From CAWAPD01 sp963783865 (GTDB lineage: Bacteria; Actinomycetota; Thermoleophilia; UBA2241): a DNA stretch of 64,000 nt. This document shows, piece by piece, positions 58,186 through 64,000 of the stretch. Every line of letters starts with the position of its first letter. Position 1 is the stretch's first letter. The notes beneath the pieces were generated by a model. The model saw only the letters and a program-made list of their open reading frames with translations, had not been told where the DNA came from and did not search any database. A program made the position numbers and the translations under genes. Location of the stretch: contig CAWAPD010000003.1 in NCBI GenBank assembly GCA_963783865.1, forward strand, positions 186,001 through 250,000, in the 5' to 3' direction.

Positions 58186-58962
58186 ATGCACAGCCGGAGC
58201 GACCAGCGGCGGCGGGCACATAGCCTGCGCCGGCGGAGCATCAGGCGCCGGCGCATCCTGGCGGTCGTCGCCGCCATTCCCCTCGTGATCCTCGCGGTAT
58301 GGGCCGCCTATGCTTGGCCGCAGACACGGCCGGCCAAGGTCCCGGGCCCCGCCGCCGCCTCGCCGTTCGGCACCCCCAAGGGCGTCGACCGGCGCGTGGT
58401 CGTGGCCAGGCTCGACGGCGTCGACGTCCTCCTGCCGGTACGCCTCGATGCCACGACGGCCGTCGCCTTCCACGCCGTCGACGCCGCCGACTCGGTGCCC
58501 TTCACGCCCACCGGCGACCGGGCCGACAGCGGCAGCGTCGCCGCCAACCTCGGCGACATCTTCGCCGGCGGCGGCGGCGTGCCGTACTACCAGCTCGACA
58601 CGCCGGGGGCGTCCGGGCCTACGGCGGGCCTCGACGTCGGCGCCGTGCCGGGGGTGTACTTGTACGCTCCGGTCGACGGCAAGGTGGTCGGCCTCAAGAC
58701 CTACAAGCTGCTCGGGCGCTATGCCGACACCGAGATCCAGATCCAGCTCGCCGGCGAGCCCAGCGTGCTGCTCTTGGTCACTCACGTCGTCAACCCGTCG
58801 GTCAAGATCGGCGCACTGGTCACGGCCGGCGAGACCCCGCTCGGCCAGGTGCGCAGGTTCCCGGCCAGCGTGACCCAGGAGCTGAGCCAGGTCACGACCG
58901 ACGCCGGCGACCACGTGCAATTGATGGCCCTGCGGGTGACGCCGAGCCTCAACGGGCTGTGA
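58186..58962 (+). CDS. Membrane-anchored protein with a degenerate M23/LytM-like domain
   Basis: 258 residues. A very basic N-terminus (about 1-24) and one membrane helix (~25-44) precede an extracytoplasmic region. The last ~110 residues (YLYAPVDGKVVGLKTYKLLGRYADTEIQIQL, then LVTHVVNPSVKIGALVTAGETPLGQVRRFP) resemble the beta-barrel of LytM/M23 endopeptidases. The zinc-site HxH appears as DHVQ, so metal-dependent hydrolysis is unlikely. It may bind or regulate a partner in the envelope. Its stop overlaps the phosphorylase start (GTGA). Confidence 0.65.
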   Translation: MHSRSDQRRRAHSLRRRSIRRRRILAVVAAIPLVILAVWAAYAWPQTRPAKVPGPAAASPFGTPKGVDRRVVVARLDGVDVLLPVRLDATTAVAFHAVDAADSVPFTPTGDRADSGSVAANLGDIFAGGGGVPYYQLDTPGASGPTAGLDVGAVPGVYLYAPVDGKVVGLKTYKLLGRYADTEIQIQLAGEPSVLLLVTHVVNPSVKIGALVTAGETPLGQVRRFPASVTQELSQVTTDAGDHVQLMALRVTPSLNGL

Positions 58963-59789
58963 GCTCCGGAGCGACGTCTCCCGTCCCTGCGGCCGAGTGT
59001 GCCGTGATCGGCGGCTCCGGTACGCAGGGCGGCGAGTTCCCCGGCGCGCTGCATCCCAAGGTCACGGTCCTGGAGCAAGGACTGACCTTCGAGACGCCGT
59101 TCGGCGAGAGCCCGCAGTTCACGCTCTTCGCGCTGGGCGAGCGCCGCGCGCTCCACGTGCGCATGCACGGCTGGCGCCCGGGGGTGCCGCGCGGGCAGGC
59201 CTGTCGCCAGGTGTTCAGCGTGCTGCACCGCGCCGGCGTGGAGCGCGTGCTGTCGGAGGCCGGGGTGGGCAGCCTGAACCACCTGCTCGACCCCGGCGAT
59301 CTCGTCGTGTGCGACGACTTCGTCGACCGCACGACGGCGCGCGACGGCGAGCCGGTCGTCGGCGGGCATCTGCTGATCATGCGCGAGCCCCTGTGCGCGG
59401 GCGGGCGCGAGGCGCTGCGCGTGGCCGCGCAGCGCCTCGCGCCCGCCCGCCGCCTGTTCCCGCGCGGCGTCCACGTCGTGACCGAGGGTCCCCGATTCGA
59501 GACCCGGGCCGAGGTCCGCCACCTGCAGTCGCTGGGCGACGTCGTCGGCCAGAGCCTGGTCCCCGAGGTCTGGCTGGCGCGTGACATCGGCGCCTGTTAC
59601 GCGAGTCTCTCGCTGATCGTCAACCACGCAGAGGGCGTGGTCGACGACTGGAGTCACGACGAGCTGGCGCAGATCTTCCACGACGATGCGCCGGTGATCG
59701 GCGGGATCGTCCTCGAGGCGCTCGCCTCGTGGTCGGGGCCGCGCGACTGCGGCTGCCGGGAGCTGCGCAAGCCGACCCTGCTGGCCTGA
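58959..59789 (+). CDS. MTAP/PNP-family nucleoside phosphorylase
   Basis: 276 residues. PNP_UDP-type fold with AVIGGSGTQGG at the N-terminus, a phosphate-site-like VLSEAGVGSLNHLLDPGDLVVCDDFVDRT, GPRFETRAEVRHLQSLG (base and ribose site) and SLIVNHAEGVVDDWSHDE. It resembles 5'-methylthioadenosine/purine nucleoside phosphorylases. Since MqnE makes 6-amino-6-deoxyfutalosine, and some bacteria remove adenine with MTA-type enzymes, it could supply the missing MqnB step; purine or MTA salvage is the simpler alternative. GTG 58959 overlaps the previous stop. Confidence 0.82.
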   Translation: MSSGATSPVPAAECAVIGGSGTQGGEFPGALHPKVTVLEQGLTFETPFGESPQFTLFALGERRALHVRMHGWRPGVPRGQACRQVFSVLHRAGVERVLSEAGVGSLNHLLDPGDLVVCDDFVDRTTARDGEPVVGGHLLIMREPLCAGGREALRVAAQRLAPARRLFPRGVHVVTEGPRFETRAEVRHLQSLGDVVGQSLVPEVWLARDIGACYASLSLIVNHAEGVVDDWSHDELAQIFHDDAPVIGGIVLEALASWSGPRDCGCRELRKPTLLA

Positions 59790-59793
59790 CGGC

Positions 59794-59814
59794 CGGCGGC
59801 CGGTCCGGCCGCCG
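59794..59814. terminator. Hairpin between convergent phosphorylase and CPBP genes
   Basis: 10-bp arms around a single central base, placed exactly between stops at 59789 and 59815; probably bidirectional. Confidence 0.5.
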
Positions 59815-60774
59815 CTACTTCGTGAACACCCAGATGACGAAGGCGATCAGGTTGAACGAGGCATGCAGCGCGATGTTCGTCCAGAGCGAGCGCGTGTAGT
59901 AGAAGAGCAGCGCCAGGGCGATCCCCAGCACGGTGAACGGCACGATCACGCTGACCTGCTGGTGGGAGAGGCTGAAGAGCATGCCCGAGACCAGCGCTCC
60001 CACCCACAGACCCCACGACTTCGCCAGGCCCTGGAAGACGAAGCCGCGGAACAGCGTCTCCTCGAGCAGCGGCGCTACCACCACGGCGGTCAGGCCGAAC
60101 AGGACCCCGCCCACCACGGTGTGCGGGAAGATCTGCACGATCTCCTGCCTGGGGGCCGGCCCGAAGAGCTGTTCGTACACGGCCTCGTAGGCGATGAGGA
60201 ACGAGTAGACGCCGACCAGCGCCGGGAGGAACCAGAGCACCCTCACGCCGATGCGGCGGAACCCCCAGGTGCGCAGGCCCAGGTGCCTGCGCCGCAGCGA
60301 GAAGGCCCAGGCCCAGAACAGGAACCAGCCGTCGACGATCATCGTGAACACGAGGGTGAAGACCGCGAGGCCGAGCGACCGGTCCGAGCCGTTCGAGGAT
60401 CCCGAGGACAGGAGCGCGGCGGCCACGGTGAGCAGCACGATGGGCGTCACGGCGATGAGCAGCGCGACGCCGACCTGGCGCCAGCCCCAGGGCACGCGCC
60501 CCGGACGGACGCGAGGGTCCTCGCCGAAGGTGCCGGCGGCGGCCGAGGCCGCCGCCGGGCCGCCGTCCGGCGCGCCGGACGGCTGCTGCCAGACCCACTC
60601 CCAGTGGTCGCCGGCGTACTGCCAGGCGCCGGCCGGCCAAGCCGAAGCCGGAGCCGGAGCCGGCTGGAGCCACTGCCAGCGCCACTGTCCGCCGACCAGG
60701 ACCCACCTGCCGGCCGGCGGCGCTCCGGCAGGCGGCGTCGCGCTGGGCTGGACGGTCTGGTCGTCGTCGGGCAC
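59815..60774 (-). CDS. CPBP-family intramembrane metalloprotease (Abi)
   Basis: 319 residues. A Pro/Ala/Trp-rich cytoplasmic N-terminus (1-100, with repeated W-x-W segments such as GGQWRWQWLQP and GDHWEWVWQQP) precedes about six to eight helices. The three CPBP motifs are present: EETLFRGF (~235), LFSLSHQQ (~267) and NIALHASFNLIAF (~302), which supply the metal-binding Glu and His residues. It would cleave substrates in the membrane. GTG 60774 follows AGGAG at 9 bases. A minus-strand TACAAT (complement of 60803-60808) is a likely -10. Confidence 0.87.
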   Translation of the reverse strand: MPDDDQTVQPSATPPAGAPPAGRWVLVGGQWRWQWLQPAPAPASAWPAGAWQYAGDHWEWVWQQPSGAPDGGPAAASAAAGTFGEDPRVRPGRVPWGWRQVGVALLIAVTPIVLLTVAAALLSSGSSNGSDRSLGLAVFTLVFTMIVDGWFLFWAWAFSLRRRHLGLRTWGFRRIGVRVLWFLPALVGVYSFLIAYEAVYEQLFGPAPRQEIVQIFPHTVVGGVLFGLTAVVVAPLLEETLFRGFVFQGLAKSWGLWVGALVSGMLFSLSHQQVSVIVPFTVLGIALALLFYYTRSLWTNIALHASFNLIAFVIWVFTK

Positions 60775-60891
60775 GGCTGGAGTCTCCTGGTGGCCTGGCG
60801 CGATTGTACATGCGCCGGTGGCACCTCCCGGTTCCCGGCCTGAGCGCCACAGAAACGGGGTGCGACGGCGCGGTCGCCGGCGAGACGAAGG

Positions 60892-60923
60892 GGGCGGGCG
60901 GCCGCCGCGGCGGCCGCCCGCCC
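60892..60923. other. 32-bp perfect GC palindrome upstream of the rpmG promoter region
   Basis: 16-bp arms with no loop, 8 bases before a TATACT -10-like hexamer (60931-60936). It lies between divergent genes, so it does not end either transcript. It occupies the place of the -35 element and could act as an operator, insulator or cruciform. Confidence 0.45.
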
Positions 60924-61019
60924 GGTCTGGTATACTCTCGCCTCGCCGCACGCCGGCGCACCCCTTCGGAGGCGCCGCGCCGGGGCCCGCGACGGCCAGC
61001 CGACAGGCTCGCCCGTGCG

Positions 61020-61048
61020 TTGACCCCCTCGCGGTGGACTGCTATCCT
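61020..61048 (+). promoter_or_regulatory. Promoter of the rpmG-secE-nusG-rplKA region
   Basis: TTGACC (61020-61025), a 17-base spacer and TATCCT (61043-61048), 25 bases before the rpmG start. A second -10-like TATACT lies at 60931-60936. Confidence 0.6.
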
Positions 61049-61073
61049 AACGTGCTTCCATTGAAGGGATGAC

Positions 61074-61223
61074 ATGCGTAACCTGGTCACGCTCGCTTGC
61101 CAGGAATGCAAGCGTCGCAACTACCACACCAACAAGAACAAGAAGAACGATCCCGACCGCATCGAGCTGAAGAAGTACTGTCGGTGGTGCGGCCGGCACA
61201 CCGTGCACAAGGAGACGCGGTAG
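61074..61223 (+). CDS. rpmG: 50S ribosomal protein L33 (zinc-binding type)
   Basis: 49 residues: MRNLVTLACQECKRRNYHTN at the start, then KKYCRWCGRHTVHKETR at the end. The two CXXC pairs (residues 9-12 and 36-39) mark the C+ zinc-containing form. AAGGGA lies about 5 bases before the ATG. It heads the conserved rpmG-tRNA-secE-nusG-rplK-rplA order. Confidence 0.95.
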   Translation: MRNLVTLACQECKRRNYHTNKNKKNDPDRIELKKYCRWCGRHTVHKETR

Positions 61224-61272
61224 GCTGGAGCGCGTCCGCGGCTTACCGCCGGCGCTCCCGTCACCGATCCCT

Positions 61273-61348
61273 AGGGCTGTAGCTCAATTGGTAGAGCACC
61301 GGTCTCCAAAACCGGGGGTCGGGGGTTCGAGTCCCTCCAGCCCTGCCA
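61273..61348 (+). tRNA. tRNA-Trp (anticodon CCA), 3' CCA encoded
   Basis: Full cloverleaf: acceptor AGGGCTG with CAGCCCT, D-arm GCTC...GAGC, anticodon stem CCGGT/ACCGG around loop CTCCAAA (anticodon CCA), T-arm with GGTTCGAGTCC. The discriminator G at 61345 is followed by an encoded CCA. A tRNA-Trp directly before secE is a common bacterial arrangement. Confidence 0.97.
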
Positions 61349-61372
61349 AGCAGTAGAACGGAGCTTAGATCC

Positions 61373-61717
61373 GTGGCCAAGGCCGTCAGGAACAGCAAGT
61401 CGTCGAAGTCCGCCCGTGGGGCCGAGTCGAAGTCCGACAAACGGACCGACTCGACCAAGGGCGCCAAGCGCGCGCCTGCGCGGCGCGGCAAGGCCGCGCC
61501 GGCCAAGGCGCGCTCCCAGGCCAAGGGCGAACGCAAAGGCCTGGGCAAGTTCGTGCGCGACGTGCGCGTGGAGATGTCCAAGGTCACGTGGCCGACCCGC
61601 TCCGAACTCATGCAGTCCACGCTCGTCGTGATCGTGGCGGTCGCCATCGCGTCCCTGTTCACCTATGGCGTCGACGAGGTGTTCTCACACCTGATCACGT
61701 TCATCATCCCGAAGTAG
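61373..61717 (+). CDS. secE: Preprotein translocase subunit SecE
   Basis: 114 residues. A long Lys/Ala/Ser-rich N-terminal extension (1-55) is followed by the conserved FVRDVRVEMSKVTWPTRSELMQSTLVVIVAVAI and one membrane helix. It is an essential SecYEG subunit in the cytoplasmic membrane. GTG 61373 lies 24 bases after the tRNA. nusG follows 18 bases later. Confidence 0.96.
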   Translation: MAKAVRNSKSSKSARGAESKSDKRTDSTKGAKRAPARRGKAAPAKARSQAKGERKGLGKFVRDVRVEMSKVTWPTRSELMQSTLVVIVAVAIASLFTYGVDEVFSHLITFIIPK

Positions 61718-61735
61718 ACCGAGGAGAGCGCCCAA

Positions 61736-62260
61736 GTGTTCAAGTGGTATGTGGTCAACACGTACTCCGGCCACGAGAACAAGGTCAAGGAGAACCTGGA
61801 GCATCGCATCGTGTCGATGAACCAGGCCGACTCGATCGTCCGCGTCGTCGTGCCGACCGAGCAGGTCGTCGAAACCAAGGACGGCGAGAAGATCACGACC
61901 GAGAAGCGCGTCTTCCCGGGCTACGTCCTGGTGCAGATGGAGCTCACCGACGAGTCCTGGTCTGCCGTCAAGAACACGCCCGGCGTGACCGGGTTCGTCG
62001 GCGCCCAGAACAAACCCGTGGCGCTGTCGCGGGGCGAGGTCGACCGCATCCTGCACACGGCTTCGGTCGAGCGGCCCAAGCAGAAGGCCGAGTACTCGGT
62101 CGGCGAGGTCGTGCGCGTCACCTCGGGTCCGCTGTCCGACTTCTCGGGCGAGGTCGCCGAGGTCAACAGCGACCAGAACAAGCTCAAGGTGATGGTCTCG
62201 ATCTTCGGTCGCGAGACGCCGGTCGAACTCGGCTTCGACCAGGTCAAGAAGACGGGCTGA
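61736..62260 (+). CDS. nusG: Transcription termination/antitermination protein NusG
   Basis: 174 residues. The NGN domain begins FKWYVVNTYSGHENKVKENLEHRI; PGYVLVQMELTDESWSAVKNTPGVTGFVG is its conserved core. The C-terminal KOW domain is YSVGEVVRVTSGPLSDFSGEVAEVNSDQNKLKVMVSIFGRETPVEL. It couples RNA polymerase to ribosomes or Rho. GTG 61736 follows GAGGAGAG. Confidence 0.97.
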   Translation: MFKWYVVNTYSGHENKVKENLEHRIVSMNQADSIVRVVVPTEQVVETKDGEKITTEKRVFPGYVLVQMELTDESWSAVKNTPGVTGFVGAQNKPVALSRGEVDRILHTASVERPKQKAEYSVGEVVRVTSGPLSDFSGEVAEVNSDQNKLKVMVSIFGRETPVELGFDQVKKTG

Positions 62261-62294
62261 TCACGCCCACAACGAAGAACGAAACGAGGCAGAC

Positions 62295-62717
62295 GTGGCC
62301 AAGAAGGTCCTGACACTGATCAAGTTGCAGATCCCCGCCGGGGCGGCCAACCCGGCTCCCCCGGTCGGTCCGGCGCTCGGTCAGCACGGCGTCAACATCA
62401 TGGAGTTCTGCAAGGCCTTCAACGCCCGCACGCAGGCCCAGGCCGGCACCATCATCCCGGTCGAGATCACCGTGTTCGAAGACCGCTCGTTCACGTTCAT
62501 CACCAAGACGCCGCCGGCGGCCGTCCTGCTGCGCGAAGCGGCGGGCATCGAGAAGGGCTCGGGCGAGCCCAACCGCGACAAGGTCGCCACCGTCACGCGC
62601 GACCAGGTGCGTCAGATCGCCGAGCTGAAGATGCCCGACCTCAACGCCAACGACGTCGAGGCCGCGATGAAGATCATCGAGGGGACCGCCCGAAGCATGG
62701 GGGTCACCGTCGAGTAA
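62295..62717 (+). CDS. rplK: 50S ribosomal protein L11
   Basis: 140 residues, full length. It starts AKKVLTLIKLQIPAGAANPAPPVGPALGQHGVNIMEFCKAFN and has the C-terminal rRNA-binding domain (TVTRDQVRQIAELKMPDLNANDVEAAMKIIEGTARSMGVTVE). GTG 62295. It forms part of the GTPase-associated centre, where L10 and L7/L12 also bind. Confidence 0.98.
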   Translation: MAKKVLTLIKLQIPAGAANPAPPVGPALGQHGVNIMEFCKAFNARTQAQAGTIIPVEITVFEDRSFTFITKTPPAAVLLREAAGIEKGSGEPNRDKVATVTRDQVRQIAELKMPDLNANDVEAAMKIIEGTARSMGVTVE

Positions 62718-62790
62718 CCCGCCGGGCGCGCAGCGCCCGCCGACGTGGCAGGCGGCCCTGGGCCGCCGTTACGACCACAGGAGGTAGACC

Positions 62791-63498
62791 ATGGCCGAAC
62801 ACGGTCGCAAGTACACAACCGCCCGCGCCGCCGTCGATCCCTCCCGTCTGTACACGCCGCTCGAGGGCGTGCGCCTGCTCAAGGCGTTCGAGACGGCGAA
62901 GTTCGACGAGACGGTCGAGGTGCACTTCCGCCTCGGCGTCGACGTGCGCCACGCCGACCAGATCGTGCGCGGCACGACGATCCTGCCGCACGGCACCGGC
63001 AAGTCGATGCGCGTGGCCGTGTTCGCCGACGGCGAGAAGGCGCGCGAGGCGCAGCAGGCCGGCGCCGACCTGATCGGCACCGACGACCTCGCCAAGCAGG
63101 TCCAGGACGGCAAGATGGACTTCGACGTGGCGATCGCCACGCCCGATCAGATGGGCGTCGTCGGCAAGCTCGGCCGCATCCTCGGCCCGCGCGGCCTCAT
63201 GCCGAACCCCAAGTCGGGCACCGTCACCTTCGACGTGGCCAAGGCCGTGCAGGAGGCCAAGGCCGGCAAGGTCGAGTACCGCACCGATCGCAGCGGCATC
63301 GTCCACCTGAGCATCGGCAAGAAGTCGTTCGAAGAGACGCAGCTGGTCGAGAACTACGGCGCCGTGCTCGACGAGATCCTCCGGGCCAAGCCGGCGGCGG
63401 CCAAGGGACGCTACATCAAGAGCATCCACATGGCCTCGACGATGGGCCCGTCGATCGAGCTCGATTCGGCTCGCACGCGGGACCTGCTCGAAGGCTGA
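62791..63498 (+). CDS. rplA: 50S ribosomal protein L1
   Basis: 235 residues, full length. L1 signatures are DETVEVHFRLGVDVRHADQIVRGTTILPHGTGK and ILGPRGLMPNPKSGTVTFDVAKAV, then KSIHMASTMGPSIELD. It is an L1-stalk rRNA binder and, in many bacteria, a translational repressor of its own operon. AGGAGG lies 8 bases before the ATG. A 16-bp-arm hairpin follows. Confidence 0.98.
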   Translation: MAEHGRKYTTARAAVDPSRLYTPLEGVRLLKAFETAKFDETVEVHFRLGVDVRHADQIVRGTTILPHGTGKSMRVAVFADGEKAREAQQAGADLIGTDDLAKQVQDGKMDFDVAIATPDQMGVVGKLGRILGPRGLMPNPKSGTVTFDVAKAVQEAKAGKVEYRTDRSGIVHLSIGKKSFEETQLVENYGAVLDEILRAKPAAAKGRYIKSIHMASTMGPSIELDSARTRDLLEG

Positions 63499-63510
63499 GC
63501 GTAACGTCGG

Positions 63511-63546
63511 GTGACGTGGCCGGCCGCTCGCGGCCGGCCACGTCAC
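63511..63546 (+). terminator. Hairpin after rplA
   Basis: 16-bp perfect arms with a CTCG loop, 12 bases after the rplA stop, separating it from the rplJ promoter. No T-tract. Confidence 0.6.
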
Positions 63547-63577
63547 CGGCCTTGCGTGAAGCGCCGGCTCCGGGCAG

Positions 63578-63606
63578 TTGCCAGCCGGGGACCGAAGCCC
63601 TATACT
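63578..63606 (+). promoter_or_regulatory. rplJ: Promoter of rplJ(L)
   Basis: TTGCCA (63578-63583), a 17-base spacer and TATACT (63601-63606), giving a ~155-base leader before rplJ. Confidence 0.65.
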
Positions 63607-63612
63607 GCGCAC

Positions 63613-63769
63613 TCGCGGCGCCTGCCGGCGCCGCAGCCGATGAAGGTCGGTGCCCCGCACGGGGCGTAATGGGCCGCGAGGTCCGCCCACCCGAGGCGAG
63701 ACGAGCACACACCGTGCCCGCTCCCGTCCCCGGGGGCGGGTCTTCTCGTTTCGTGACTGAGAGGTGAGG
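63613..63769 (+). ncRNA. Ribosomal protein L10 leader with attenuator-like hairpin
   Basis: The leader before rplJ can form several stems, including CCCCGCACGGGG near 63651 and a last hairpin at 63723-63740 followed by a T-rich stretch (TCTTCTCGTTT). The latter is the only hairpin in the window with a T-rich tail, as expected for an attenuator. L10 leaders bind the L10-L12 complex to control rplJL. Assignment is by position and fold, not by alignment. Confidence 0.6.
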
Positions 63770-64000
63770 ATGCTCCGCAAGCAGAAAGACGCGATCGTCG
63801 CCGAGACGGCGCGCAAGCTGGCCGGGAGCGACACGCTCTTCGTCAGCGACTACCGTGGACTGACGGTGACCGAGCTGACCCAGCTCCGTGGCGAGCTGCG
63901 CCAGCGCGGCGCCACCTTCCACGTGCTCAAGAACACCCTGACGCGGCGCGCCGCCGGCGAGGCCGGCCGCGAGGAGCTCGCCGAGCTGCTCAGCGGCCCG
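63770..64000 (+). CDS. rplJ: 50S ribosomal protein L10, 5' part (cut by window end)
   Basis: The first 77 codons are visible: MLRKQKDAIVAETARKLAGS, then FVSDYRGLTVTELTQLRGEL and FHVLKNTLTRRAA, typical of the L10 N-terminal rRNA-binding domain. GAGGTGAG precedes the ATG. L10 anchors L7/L12 to the ribosome; rplL presumably follows outside the window. Confidence 0.96.
   Translation, partial: MLRKQKDAIVAETARKLAGSDTLFVSDYRGLTVTELTQLRGELRQRGATFHVLKNTLTRRAAGEAGREELAELLSGP

Noticed and set aside
1512..60923. GC-rich palindromes as copies of one dispersed repeat family
   Set aside because: Their sequences differ from each other; only their self-complementarity and their position after genes are shared.

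Overview
The window is a GC-rich bacterial chromosome segment that reads as Actinomycetota. The supporting signs are many GTG starts, GTGA/ATGA stop-start overlaps, very GC-rich hairpins between transcription units, a C+ type (zinc) ribosomal protein L33, and many candidate leaderless starts. The gene content fits a respiratory, probably anaerobic or facultative, deep-branching lineage (Coriobacteriia/OPB41-like or Thermoleophilia-like) better than Streptomyces or Mycobacterium. It has the futalosine menaquinone route, Rex, a DNA-binding BirA and a dense multihaem cytochrome c cluster. This placement is inference; no rRNA is present.

Layout. 0-5 kb (minus strand): two tandem paralogous branched-chain amino acid-type binding lipoproteins, a small membrane protein and a divergent GAPDH. 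5-16 kb (plus): a 1403-residue PPDK-like protein without the PEP barrel, a MarR regulator with a heterodimeric ABC exporter, a methyltransferase and an MFS exporter. 16-27 kb: a DUF4388 protein, hemB and an AhbD/NirJ-type radical SAM gene, a glycosyltransferase/GNAT pair on the minus strand, then hemL-rex-unknown-ubiD-unknown-ubiA. 27-33.6 kb: five multihaem cytochromes c and one cytochrome b, with 60 canonical CXXCH motifs and two non-canonical ones. 33.7-39.2 kb: a tight ubiX-ubiE-hepT-mqnE-mqnA-mqnC array. 39-46 kb: an APC permease, signal peptidase I, an FAD oxidoreductase and two MFS transporters. 46-52 kb: a lower-GC island with two tiny genes whose peptides both end in Lys-Ile-His, an HD-GYP gene with an apparent frameshift, bioY and birA with a BirA-type operator, and a large MalT/LuxR regulator. 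52-61 kb: a VanW protein, a GNAT, a MrfA-like helicase, a CAP protein, a degenerate M23-like protein, an MTAP-like phosphorylase and a CPBP protease. 61-64 kb: rpmG, tRNA-Trp, secE, nusG, rplK, rplA, the L10 leader and the start of rplJ.

Functional logic. Haem synthesis (hemL, hemB, AhbD-like), quinone synthesis (mqnA/E/C, ubiA/D/X/E, polyprenyl synthase), redox sensing (rex) and the haem-rich respiratory module lie within about 22 kb and probably form one electron-transfer neighbourhood. The most novel-looking element is at 46.04-46.19 kb: two adjacent short genes with (S/N)(S/A)KIH C-terminal motifs, one with a signal-peptide-like core. They are preceded by a promoter and an inverted repeat and lie near an HD-GYP protein and a TPR-type LuxR regulator. 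This could be an undescribed peptide-signalling locus.
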